A stretch of DNA of 64,000 nucleotides from Garcia nutans (Eukaryota; Streptophyta; Magnoliopsida; Malpighiales; Euphorbiaceae). The position numbers and the translations under genes were made by a program. The notes beneath the pieces were generated by a model, which was not told the origin of the DNA, did no database searches, and saw nothing but the letters and a program-made list of their open reading frames with translations. The first letter of the stretch is position 1. Every line of letters starts with the position of its first letter. Positions 22,262 through 32,250 of this stretch are shown piece by piece. The stretch lies in the NCBI GenBank assembly GCA_947685225.1, contig CANTUV010000072.1, positions 5,766,001-5,830,000 on the forward strand. Reading direction: 5' to 3'.

Positions 22262-22842
22262 TATTCATTTCTTTCTTTGATCTTCTTACCTCTTCACCTT
22301 AGTGATCATAAACTTGCCAAAAGTATCACAGTAGCTCAGGGTAGGTTGTCGGGGTTATATACCAATGAAAAGAAAGCTAAAATTTTATGAAAGCTCAAAG
22401 GGACAACTAGGGATTGATGTTTAATTGGGTGGATACTAGTTGTTGGCTAACCAAACAATGCCTTGATCATTTCTCTTTTAGATAAGCAGAGTTCAATTTC
22501 ACCTCGAAAGTTTGTCAAAGCATGTTCTAAGACTGACTAGGACCTAGACAAAGGTAATTAAGCAGGAGCCCTCTCTAAGTAAGCATACACAACTCAATGC
22601 TATAGAGCAATTCCCTCACCTAGTAAAGTCAATCAAGTCATGATGCCTAGACATATTAATTTATAGACATCAAGCTAAATTCCTCATTGGTTGAACACCA
22701 AAATGAACAAAGACCAACAAAAATTTTGATGAAAGTAATTTATTCAAACAAATTTAAATTTGGAAAACAAGATTGTTCCAATTAAATATTAAAGAAAGTA
22801 AAATTGAAAAGCAACATTCAAGCTAAGGAAAGTTCATTGAGT

Positions 22843-24389
22843 TTAAGCTTCTTTTCCCTTCACATCTTTAGTATTTCCATCTTGAAAGGATGATAAAACA
22901 AAATCTTCTTCCAATCCTTTTCCTACCATGAAGGCTGCTGGTGGTGGCACCCTGTTGAACCTTGGAAATGAATTACATTTGGTATTGGGCTTATTTGGAT
23001 CAGGTAACTTGCCATTATCAATTAAATTCTGGATCTCATGCCTCAACTTCATACAATTGTCCTTTTCGTGTCCAAGCCTTTGATGGAATTGGCAAAATGC
23101 ACTAGTATCAAAGTTAGGTGGAAGAGGATTAGGCAAAGGATGAGGAGTCAAGGGTTATAACAATCCCTTCTTTTGTAGCTTATTGACAACCCAAGACAGT
23201 GACTTCCCTAATTCTGAAAACTGCCTCATTCCTCCTTGACTAGTGGCATTAACACAACTTCTTTTTGTGTGCTTTGATTGCCCGGTTGATAATTTCCTTT
23301 CTCATTCTTTTTTATTGAAAAGCGATTCTTCTCCCTTTCCCACTCTTCAATTTGTAGACTAGCTTGGAGAAGATCTTTAAAATCCCTTATAAGGGTGTGA
23401 GACATCCTTTCACGGAGATTGGATAGGACACCTCTCACCATCATCTTTATTTGATCATATTCATTGGGCCTTTTCTTGAGCAAAGCAGCCTTATTTCTCC
23501 ATCTCTTCACATAGTCCACAAAATTCTCATTTGGCCTTTGTCTAATGGACTCAACTTCCATTAAGGTAACTTCTAACTCGACATTATACCCATATTGCAA
23601 GATGAAGGCCTTGTATAGCAAATCCCAATTCTTTTGTGTTCCATCATCTAAGGTATTGAACCAATTTTGGACAACAGGATCCAATGAGAGCATGAAGTAC
23701 CTTAGGGTTTGAGCCTTAGTAGCTCGGGCAGATTGCATGACAGTGATATATTGCTTCACATGGAGGTGGGGGTTTCTAGTACCATTGTACCTAGCAAAGG
23801 AAGGCATCTTGAACTTATAAGGGACCTCCTCATCTTATTCAAATAGTTTGTCAATTTCTGACATCTCTTCGGTTTTCGGCTTCTTCTCAAATTTCTTTTC
23901 TAAGTCAGCAATCATCTTTTCAACATCGGATGTCTCGATCTTTTCAATAGTTGCCTTCTCAACAACCTTTGGCTCCTTTTTATCTTGAAGATCTTGGTAG
24001 TATTGAGCCCAATCATCATCATCAATGATCACCTTATTATCATCAAAAGCTACTTCATCAACTTTAGCCTTCCCTTTAACTTTCTTAGTGCTAGCAGATG
24101 CTTCGACATTGTTTCCTAAAATTGCAGCTAGTTGATTCTTTATGGTCTCAGCTTGGGCCTCTTTTATTTCTTTCAATTTGGCATTGAGGGCTTTATCCAC
24201 CATTCTTTGAATTTGTTCGGGTTCTATTGCTTTTGGCGAGCAAGTGATTGAGTCATTGCTAGATTCTTCGCTTTTGGCATAGGTCGGATTGTTGTAAGCT
24301 TTTGAACTATTGTGATCCAGGGCTGTGAGCCAGAAAGGATCAATGATATGAGATGTGAATGTATGCATGTATGCATAAACAATCAACAA
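22843..24389 (-). pseudogene. gag: TRG-1 Gag, Ogre/Tat type
   Basis: Minus strand, three pieces. 23835-24389: charged N-terminal part with acidic and lysine-rich stretches (PEQIQRMVDKALNAKLKEIK), probably coiled. After one in-frame TAA at about 23835 the same frame continues at 23226-23807 as a retrotransposon-gag domain (FARYNGTRNPHLHVKQYITV, DPVVQNWFNTLDDG, WDLLYKAFILQYGYNVE, SFKEYAQRW-like FVDYVKRWR). A frameshift leads to 22843-23151 with a knuckle-like CQFHQRLGHEKDNCMKLRHE followed by IQNLID, the pattern found in Ogre/Tat relatives. Only one stop and one frameshift in about 515 codons is mild decay for LTRs 10% apart. The start is uncertain: the first ATG in the open frame is used. Confidence 0.82.
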
Positions 24390-25384
24390 AGAAAGATAAT
24401 TAGGACGTTCCTTCCAACCTTATAATATCCGCACACGAATGGCGAGTCTCTTTTCCTAGGTATATGGTTAACAAAATACCAACATGGGGCATCTTGCTTT
24501 CGAATAATTCCCTCGGACGTTTCAACCAATAGTTATACATTCGAAAATGGAAGTCCATTCATAGTAATTCCCATTAATTAGGTTTTAATCCATTCAACCA
24601 ACTATAGTAGCTTTTATGCTATATTGGATTAAAACAAAATTAAGAGGTTTATTATAAATAGATTTCTCAGTTGAAAAAGGTAACTAATGATTCATGCCAA
24701 AAACAAGCCCATGGTTAATTTATTCTTAGTATAAACTAGGCTCACAATTGATTTTTGGTATTTCATAATTGACCGAAATATTTTTGCAAGCTCTTTATAA
24801 GAAAAGGTTGGGAAAAAATAGTTTTATTTATAAGCCCATTGTAAAAGATTTTAGAAAAATGGATTTTGGGCTTAGTATTTGGGCCATGAGCAAAAGAATT
24901 TTTGATTTATTTTTAGAAAAGTTTTATGTCCGAAGACCATCTTGAAAAGTATTGAAAATAGCTTTGGTCTTTTGGATTTTAAAGAAAAATTTATTTGAGC
25001 TTACAATATACTTAGGTCATATTATAAAAAGGACAAACCAAATAAGCCAAGATTCAAGCCAAGATAAATTAACCATAGTCAAACAACATGCATTTGGGGT
25101 AAAAGCTAAGGAAAGTAACTAGGCCAATTACATGAGCTTTAGTCTTTGGGTAAAAAGGCTTAGGTTCCCATTTCAAGTACATACCAAATGGTACGAGGCT
25201 ATGAGTGGTTATGCCATGCTCGATCTCCATACCTTGAGTGAAAGTATGGTATCCCTTACATAACACAACACGGGTAACACGGGCGCCCTAACTCACGCAC
25301 ACAATGCAATCTAATATGATGTAATGGATAATATCATTATAAGAAAGAATAGAATAATATAAAGACCAACGGAATCAACTCTTA
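24390..25384 (-). other. TRG-1 leader between primer site and gag
   Basis: About 1 kb without recognised coding sequence. A long leader is usual in this group. The minus-strand open stretch at 25069-25266 has no recognisable domain. Confidence 0.6.
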
Positions 25385-25402
25385 TCCCCAGTGGAGTCGC
25401 CA
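25385..25402 (-). other. TRG-1 primer-binding site (tRNA-Arg type)
   Basis: One base inside the 5' LTR the minus strand reads TGGCGACTCCACTGGGGA, ending in a form that pairs with a tRNA 3' CCA end. From memory this resembles the tRNA-Arg-type site described for Ogre/Tat elements; the tRNA match was not checked. Confidence 0.75.
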
Positions 25403-25403
25403 C

Positions 25404-26102
25404 TGTGAGCGGGGATTTTCACCCCCACTCCCGGTGGAATGGTTCCTGCAACTTCGGCACTGTTTAGGCTCGGGGCCTTAGAGAACATGGACCTAAGTCC
25501 GGAGAAAATGGAGTCGCCACCCGGACGGGCCGGGAAAAGGAAAGGGGTGGATGACTTGATTACTAAGGAATCCCCAACCCCCTAATGGGTTCGGAAAGTT
25601 GGGTACGTGTGGGGAATGTGAGAAATGGCCCAGCACCCCCACAATGCTCGGTTCATTGGAACCGGCCTCCTTTACAGTTCTTAATATTATAAAATTCTTA
25701 AATAAAACAACATTATCCATATTACACACAATAATTAAAGTAAAGCATCAATATATTGAAAATCAAAACAAAGTCCAAACAAAACAATTAAATGGACACC
25801 CATCCAACGATGGAAACATGTCCTTACATCCCATGCCTAAATAGGACACCCACCGAAAGGTAGAAACATGTCCTTTACGGCGAATTGGGCTTCATCGTAG
25901 ACAAATATTTGCCTAATTCTCCGTAGACAAATGTTGTCGCGCATCGCTCGCCGGTCCGTCAAGTTTTTTATTTTTTCATTATTTTTAATTTTTTTATTTT
26001 AATTATTAAAAATAACTATTAAATATCATAAAGATAAATATTATACCACAAAATTTATTTTAGACTATCGGATTGGACTGGGTCAAAAATTAAAAGTCTA
26101 CA
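25404..26102 (-). repeat. TRG-1 5' LTR with internal deletion (699 bp)
   Basis: It starts TGTGAGCGGGG and ends AAAAGTCTACA on the plus strand. It matches the other LTR for its first 475 bp and last 70 bp or so. About 1.4 kb present in the 3' LTR is missing after CATGTCCTTTAC at 25878, and a short GC-richer block with CGAATTGGGC and GCCTAATTC half-sites follows. Confidence 0.88.
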
Positions 26103-26760
26103 GGTATGAAATTTTGGGAATTCTTCCATTCCATGGCGCATTAGAAGTATTATTTATCAAAGGCCTTTTGTAAACATGATTTAAAATATAGCATGTGGTA
26201 TTAATGTCTTTCGCCCAAAAGTAAAATGGTAATTCATACTCATTGAGCATTGTCCTAGCCATTTCAATCAAAGTTCTATTTTTCCTATCAACAACACCAT
26301 TTTGTTATGGTGTTCTAGGGGCTGAAAAGTTATGTGAAATATCAAACTCATTGCAAAAGTTTTCAAAGTAATCATTTTCAAATTCTTTGCCATGATCACT
26401 TCTAATATATGTGATTACATAGCCTTTTCCATTTTGAATTCTTTTTGCAAATATTTTAAAATGATTGAAAGTTTCATTCTTTTGAGCTAAGAAACTTACA
26501 ATGAGTACAAATGCATACAACGTGCCATCTAAGTTACCAACTCTATTTGGTCCAAATAAATCTAAGGGAATGAGTTCTAAGGGTCTAGAGGTGCTTACAA
26601 CCTTTTTTTATTTGAATGATCTTTTATGTTGCTTACCAAATTAACAAGGTTCATATGTTCTATCTTTATCAAATTTTACTTTAGGGAGACCATCAACTAG
26701 GTCTTCTTTACTAATGAATTGTAAGTGATCCATACAAGCATGTCCTACTCTTTATGCCAT
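26103..26760 (-). pseudogene. pol: SIR-1 integrase core, truncated
   Basis: Fragments show the core with YAFVLIVSFLAQKNETFNHF, the second catalytic Asp in YIRSDHGKEFEND, HNFSAPRTP then a stop where QQNG is expected, and RPLIN near 26170. It matches SIR-2 at 31280-31870. Upstream, the zinc-binding side (CKPCQFGKQHK-like, WLWHKE) is near 26640-26760. The reading is cut at 26103. Confidence 0.82.
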
Positions 26761-27170
26761 AACCAAGCATCATTATTATTGGTTATCAAACATTCATATG
26801 CATTAGTTGAATGTATGCCAATTTTGTATGTATTGCCAATTCTAGCTCCTTTGAATACAAGTTCACCATTTAAATTGGTAACTTTGCATCCTTTAGAGTC
26901 AAAACTTATATCATGTCCTTTATCAGATAATTGACTTAAACTAAGCAAATTATATTTCAATCCATCAACAAAACAAACATTATCAATCATGTTTTTACCA
27001 AGCATGCCAATGGAACCAATACCAATAATTTTACCTTTAATATTATTACCAAAAGTTACATTACCTCCATGCTTCTATGTGAGTGTTGTAAAGACCTTTG
27101 CATTACCCGTCATATTCCTTGAGTACCCAGTATCCACAACCCAAACATTTTCATTGATAGTGGATTTTAG
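26745..27170 (-). pseudogene. pol: SIR-1 protease and pre-integrase segment
   Basis: Minus-strand translation shows WVVDTGYSRNMTGN near 27110-27150, the copia protease active site (DTG), then IGIGSIGMLGKNMIDNVCFVDG, LLSLSQLSDKGHDISFDSKGC and NDAWLWHKE, the gag-pre-integrase region. A stop lies near 27075. SIR-2 lacks the active-site part. Confidence 0.8.
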
Positions 27171-27358
27171 CCATACCTACAAAATGACAGTGTTCATCTT
27201 CTTTTAAGTACACAAATGAAGTTGAGTCCTTCGGTGTTAGTAATAGAAGGGTCCTCTAACTTGAGATGAGCCTTCCTAATATAGCAAAATTTGCTCTTAT
27301 GTCCAAATTTTATATAAAAAATGCATGATATAAGGTTCTATACTTATGCACTTTTCTA

Positions 27359-27961
27359 TTAAAATTTAATGAACCATGCACACAATTGCAAGTGTGTTGA
27401 ATAGGATTGTTTTTGTGCATTTTTGTGTTTATGTACATGCCTTGTGTACATGAATGCGTGATTTGCTCTTAGAATTTTAGTTCTAGAACCTTGTAAACCT
27501 AAGATAATCTTTTTAGGATTTCTAGGCTTGGTTTGTGCATTAGTTTTCTTTACAACATCAATACTAGATGTTTGTGTTGTAGAAGCTCTAACAAATGTTG
27601 GTGCATTAGGTACAGTGTTAGATGAACCAATGAACCCTAAACCATGTTTTAAGGAGGGTGGTCTTTGAATGTTGATCAATGTATCTAAGGCCTCTTTTCC
27701 CTTCTGAAATTTTAAAATTGACTCTTTTAACTCATTTATTTCATCCTTCATTGTTTTATTTTCTTTAATCACATTTTCTAAGCCAAGTGAGTTTTTAGTC
27801 AATTTATCCATTAATTTCAACAAGTTTTCATTTGAGGACTCCAATTCCAATGTAGAGTTTTTCAAAGACACAAAATCCTGTTCTAACTTCGAATACTTAT
27901 CTTTATAAAATTTCAACTTAGAGAAATACTTTTCTATCCTTCGATTCATATGCTCAATCAA
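27359..27961 (-). pseudogene. SIR-1 coiled-coil region between gag and protease
   Basis: 200 open codons with heptad-like leucines and charged residues (residues about 5-110: KLEQDFVSLKNSTLELESS, KLMDKLTKNSLGLENVIKEN), then LDTLINIQRPPSLKHGLGFIG. This coiled coil followed by a GLGF box is characteristic of Sireviruses, from memory of the family. It is open here and deleted in SIR-2. Confidence 0.75.
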
Positions 27962-28026
27962 ACCATTTTCATCTAAAGCATCATCAACATCGTCAGCATA
28001 TGCAATTGATTTTAAGGATGAAGTAC

Positions 28027-28486
28027 TTACTCTTTGGAGTTATTATTATCTTCAATAGCCATGAGACATAGATTTGCAATTTCTTCCTCTTCTTCCTCCT
28101 CTTCTTCACTTGAGGAATCATCATCCCACGTGGCTTTGAGTGATCTCTTCTTTTCCTTATCCCATTTCTTCTTGCTTTTCAATTTGAAGCAATCCAACTT
28201 GATGTGACCAGATTTGCCACATTCATTTGAAGGAGGATTTAGAAAATGCACCTTTGTTAGTTTGCAATCTTCTCTTTCTCTTCCAATCACTCATTCTTTT
28301 TGAAAACATAGCCATTTCTTCTTCACCATCACTATCTTCATCATTTGAGCTCTCAACTTCTTTGATGGCTTTGAGAGCTATTCCTTTCCTCTTATCTTTT
28401 TCACCTTGTTCTTCCTCTCTTTTAATGTGCAATTCGAAGGTGAGTAGTTTTCTGACAAGTTAATCGGTTCTGAAATAGCTAAGGTA
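28027..28486 (-). pseudogene. gag: SIR-1 Gag, C-terminal half
   Basis: Two overlapping frames. 28223-28486: THYLS near the right edge, a stop at about 28463, then LVRKLLTFELHIKREEEQGEK and EEMAMFSKRMSDWKRKRR. 28027-28290: knuckle ECGKSGHIKLDCFK with the first Cys replaced by Asn in its first pair, then an acidic run of glutamates. The frameshift is near 28225. The right edge is the ATGAG target site of SIR-2; the gag N-terminal half is at 36151-36780. Confidence 0.83.
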
Positions 28487-28491
28487 ATGAG

Positions 28492-29724
28492 TGTTAACCA
28501 AACCCTCTTATTTTTTATCTTAGGCAATCAAATTGAATTTAACTAACACTTGCACCAAGTTACATTTTGCAGGAAGTTATTTCTTTTAAAGAAAAAATAA
28601 AAAGTCCAATCGGACTACCTAGAAGCCTGACCTAACCATTGATGACCAAAAGAACCAAAAGACATAGAAGGTTTCATGGTGGAGAGTACTCCCAACATCA
28701 CACCATACCACATCAAGTCTGACCGGACTATATGGCATACCGACAGGACCTCTGAATGAGAAAAGAGCAAAAACACACAGAGGGATTCATAGTCAGAAGT
28801 ACTCCCATTTTCTTAGAGTACCACATAAGTCCGACCAAACTCTAAGATATTCCAACTGGTCCATAGAAGCCAATTTTCTCCAAAATATCCTGTAGATTTC
28901 CCGGTCAAGGGTATGCTCAACAAATTGGAAGGACCAAGGTAAGTCTAATCGGACCGGATGCAAGCCTGACTAAACTATTTAAAAATTACTCAAGTCAGAA
29001 GTTGTTGGTTCTCCACTCAATAAGTGGAAGCCATGTGGACCAACCATTAGAAGAGCATTAAGCAGAATTTCAATTACTCCAACCGGACCATGCATAATTC
29101 TGACTGGACTACACTATTTCCAATCTGACCCTTAGGAATCCGACCAGGAAATTGCACTGGCAGAGAAATTAGTGGAAGACAAGAATCAAACATGTTGGCC
29201 CCAACCTCAAACAGCTAATTCTTAACTTGAAGGCTATAAATACCTTAAGTAACTTCATTTTTAAAAGAGTTTGTGATTGTAATAGCCTTCTTGAACAACT
29301 TTCTTTCTTTTGCATCAAAATCACTTTTTATATTAATTGAGTGTTGGGTGTGAGTATTAAACACCATCTTAAGTTTAAGTGGAAACACTTAGGTTGTGAG
29401 AGTGAGCCTAGAAAAACTCTTGTAAGGGTTGTGAGGAAGTGATCTCAAACCATTGTAGTAGTTTGGTATGAGCTAGAGAAAACACCAAGTTAGAGTTAAG
29501 CTTGTAAAAACTCAAAGCTAGTGGAACCTTAACAAGTTAGTAATGAAGTGGATGTAGGATCAAGGTAAATCTGAACCACTATAAATCTTTATGTTCCATC
29601 TTCTACTTAATCTTCATCTACATCATCTATATTTCTTTTTAATCTTTGATTTTTGAATTAGCCATCAATTCTTAAACCAAATCAATTCACCCTCCCCCCT
29701 CTTAGTTGCTATCTTGGGACAATA
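28492..29724 (+). repeat. SIR-2 5' LTR (1233 bp)
   Basis: TGTTAACCAAACCC at the left edge; the right edge GGGACAATA corresponds to GGAACAACA in the 3' LTR. From about 28640 it matches 35048-36145, and in inverse orientation 36800-38110. Many TCCGACCGGAC-like motifs lie at 28600-29150. Confidence 0.88.
29235..29242 (+). promoter_or_regulatory. Probable TATA box in SIR-2 5' LTR
   Basis: TATAAATA in the context GAAGGCTATAAATACCTTAAG. The same block is conserved in the 3' LTR (35648-35655) and, inverted, in the SIR-1 LTR (37273-37280), which suits the U3 core promoter. Confidence 0.6.
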
Positions 29725-29726
29725 AT

Positions 29727-29738
29727 TGGTATCAGAGC
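29727..29738 (+). other. SIR-2 primer-binding site (initiator-Met tRNA)
   Basis: TGGTATCAGAGC starts 2 bases after the 5' LTR. SIR-1 has the same site at 36786-36797 on the minus strand. Confidence 0.92.
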
Positions 29739-29778
29739 TTGTTAATTTCTTGAACTTAATTGTGAAATTTGATCCAAA

Positions 29779-30830
29779 ATGGCTACCTCTTCTTCATCTA
29801 CCTCTCATGGAAATATTAATTCTCTTCTTAGACCATCTTTGATGGAACCAATTTTTCCTATTGTAAACAGAAAATGTTTTTGTTTCTAGATAGTGAGGGA
29901 ATAGAGCTTTGGGACTATGTTGAAAGCGAGTGGAAACCTCCTACTCATGAAGTTGGGGGTGTCCAAGTTCCTCTTCCCAAATCACAATGGTCAAATTCCA
30001 ACATAAAAGAAAGATTCAAAACCATAGGGCAGCCTCCATCTTGTTGAATTCTATTTCAAGAGAAGAAGGTGGGAGAGTCCAACATCTCACTTGTGCTCAT
30101 TGCATTTGGAAAACTCTTGAGAACTATCATGAGGGTACTACCCAAGTGAGTCTCACCAATAAGCAAATGTATATACATGAGTATGAGCTATTCAAGATGA
30201 AGCCCAACGAAAATGTTACCAATATGACAAATTGATTACTTGCCATCGTCAATGAATTAAAGAAATATGGCAAGATATATGATCAAGATGAAGTCAACAG
30301 CAAAATCTTGAGAGCACTTAGAGCCAAGATGAACTTTGAGTCTAAGGCTTCTTCAATTGAAGGAGCTCATTATCTGAGTTCTTTGAGAAATGATGAACTT
30401 GTCAGAAAACTACTCATCTTCAAATTACACACTGAAAGAGATGAAGAACAAGGTGAGAAGGATAAGAGGAGAACAATAGTTCTCAAAGCAATCAAAGAAG
30501 TTGAGAGCTCAAGCAATGAAGATAGTGATGATGATGAAGAAATGGCAATGTTTTCTAAAAGGATGAATGATTGGAAGAGAAAGAGAAGATTGCAAGCTAA
30601 TAAAGGTACACTTTCTAAAACTTCCTTCAAAGATAAAAAGAATGAAGTAAAATGCTATGAATGTGGAAAATCCAGGCATATCAAGTCGGATGCTTCAAAT
30701 TGAAGAACTAAAAGGAAGTGGGATAAAGTAAAGAAGGAATCACTCAAAGCTACATGGGATGACTCTTCCTCAAGTGAATAAGAAGAAGAAGATGAGGAAG
30801 AAATTGCTAATCTATGTCTCATGATGAAGA
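29779..30830 (+). pseudogene. gag: SIR-2 Gag
   Basis: ATG at 29779 begins MATSSSSTSHGN. The frame shifts near 29850 (stop at about 29889) and again near 30000. Recognisable pieces: GIELWDYVESEWKPPTHEV (29900-29955), LTNKQMYIHEYELFKMKPNE (30150-30210), then 30308-30703 with SSIEGAHYLSSLRNDELV, EEMAMFSKRMNDWKRKRR and the knuckle CYECGKSRHIKSD, whose last Cys is lost. An acidic stretch of glutamates follows to about 30820. The protein is not translatable as a whole. Confidence 0.85.
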
Positions 30831-31260
30831 AGATGTAATGCTTTTTATAACTCTCACTTACAAGCATGGAGGTAATGTTACTTTCGAAAATAATGCTAAA
30901 TATAAAATAATTAGCCATTGGCTCCATTGGCATGCTTGGTAAAAATTTGATTGAAAATGTTTGGCTTGTTGATGGTTTGAAACACAATTTGCTTAGTGTA
31001 AGTCAATTGTGTGATAAAGGATATGATGTAAGTTTTGATTCCAAAGGATGCAAAGTTACAAATTCAAATGGTGAAATTGCATTCAAATGAGCTAGAATTA
31101 GTAACACATATAAAATTGACATAAATTCCAACAATGCATTTAAATGTTTTATTTCTATTAATATTGATGTTTGGTTGTGGCATAGAAGACTAGGACATGC
31201 TAGTATGGATCATTTGCAATACATTAGTAAAGAAGAGCTAGTTAATGGTCTTCCCAAAGT
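30831..31260 (+). pseudogene. pol: SIR-2 gag-pol junction, protease active site deleted
   Basis: After IANLCLM the sequence jumps straight to TLTYKHGGNVTFENN and IGSIGMLGKNLIENVWLVDG. In SIR-1 these points are about 985 bp apart and enclose the coiled coil and the DTG active site. The pre-integrase part (SVSQLCDKGYDVSFDSKG, WLWHRRLGHASMDHL) follows with stops near 30915 and 31088. Confidence 0.82.
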
Positions 31261-32250
31261 TAAATTTAATAAAGATAGAACATGTGAACCTTGTCAATTT
31301 GGTAAGCAACATAAAAGTTCAATTAAATCTAAAAAATAATGTAAGTATATCTAGACCTTTGGAACTTATTCATTTAGATTTGTTTGGACCAAATAGAGTT
31401 GCTAGTCTAGGTGGAAAATTATATGCATTTGTACTTGTTGATGACTACTCAAGGTTTACATGGGTAAATTTCTTAGCTCAAAAGAATTAAGCTTTTAACC
31501 ATTTTAAAATATTTGCAAAAAGAGTTCAAAATGAAAAAGACTATGTGATCACATCTATTAGAAGTGATCATGGCAAAGAATTTAAAAATGTAAATTTTGA
31601 AAACTTTTGCAATGAACTTGGCATTTCACATAACGTTTTGGTTCCTAGAACACCACAACAAAATGGTGTGGTTGAAATGAAAAATAGAACTTTGGTTGAA
31701 ATGGCTAGGACAATGCTCAATGAGTATGAATTACCATCTTTCTTTTGGTCGGAAGCCATTAATACCTCTTGTTACATTTCAAATCATGTTTATAAAAGAC
31801 CTTTGATAAACAAAACTTCTTATGAGCTATGGAATGGAAGAATACCTGGAATTTCAAACTGTAGAGTATTTAGATGCAAATGTTTTATATTAAACACCAA
31901 GGATAATCTTGGAAAATTCTCATCCAAATCGGATGAATGCATATTTTTAGGATATTCATCATTTAGCAAGGCATATAGAGTATTTAACAAAAGAACTCTA
32001 GTAGTTGAAGAATTGATGCATGTTGTTTTTGATGAATCCTTTAAACTTGATCAAAGGAAAGGTAGTATTATTGATGATTTTGTAGGTACACTTGAACAAC
32101 AAGAAACAATTAATGCTCTAAAGAACAATCATGATGAACAAGAAGAGGAGACTCAAGAGTTACCTAAAGATTGGGAATACAAGAAGGATCATCCAAAAGA
32201 ACTCATCATTAGTGAAACATCAAGGGGAGTAACTACTAGATCCAAACTTA
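31245..32250 (+). pseudogene. pol: SIR-2 integrase
   Basis: Zinc-binding pair CEPCQFGKQHK near 31285; a frameshift near 31330; catalytic core with Asp in LIHLDLFGP (31370), Asp in IRSDHGKEFKN (31560) and Glu in NGVVEMKNRTLVEMA (31675). GKEFKN and RTPQQNGVV are standard copia motifs. A TAA at about 31488 interrupts it. The open frame 31545-32519 carries the core end, a typical copia C-terminal region (FLGYSSFSKAYRVFNKRT) and runs into RT. Confidence 0.87.

Larger units (their letters stand above)
19697..22842 (-). other. TRG-1 long non-coding region between gag and 3' LTR
   Basis: About 3.1 kb where pol would be expected. No retroelement protein motif is seen in any frame. It aligns by eye along its length with TRG-2 60046-63300, including blocks near 20440 (ACTTTGCCCCCTGTGTA), 21170-21330 (AAGCAAGAATTGTT, CAGATAGGCACATACACATTAC) and 22290-22700 (GGTGGATACTAGTTGTTG). 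It holds three local arrays and a 150-bp purine tract on the element strand. Confidence 0.8.
17559..26102 (-). mobile_element. TRG-1: Ogre/Tat-type gag-only LTR retrotransposon
   Basis: Two LTRs with TGTGAGCGGGG at the left and CTACA at the right enclose 5.7 kb. On the minus strand the order is 5' LTR (25404-26102), primer site, about 1-kb leader, gag, about 3.1 kb with no coding similarity, purine tract, 3' LTR (17559-19680). Gag resembles Ogre/Tat Gag. No protease, RT, RNase H or integrase was found between gag and the 3' LTR on either strand. The second copy, TRG-2, has the same layout. The LTRs differ by roughly 10% over their shared first 270 bp, and the 5' LTR lacks about 1.4 kb. The flanking pentamers (ATGAA left, GGTAT right) do not match. 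Confidence 0.85.
26103..28491 (-). mobile_element. SIR-1, 3' portion: Sirevirus-type copia, split and truncated
   Basis: Minus-strand copia sequence from mid-gag (right) to mid-integrase (left). Its other half lies at 36146-38110, beyond the SIR-2 insertion; Gag reads across from 36151 to 28486. At 26103 it stops abruptly inside integrase at the TRG-1 LTR. RT, RNase H and the 3' LTR are not found on the other side of TRG-1. Confidence 0.85.

Noticed and set aside
30370..30630. Minus-strand leucine/serine-rich frames opposite Gag (also 28227-28463)
   Set aside because: Antisense shadows of the acidic Gag coding region in SIR-2 and SIR-1.
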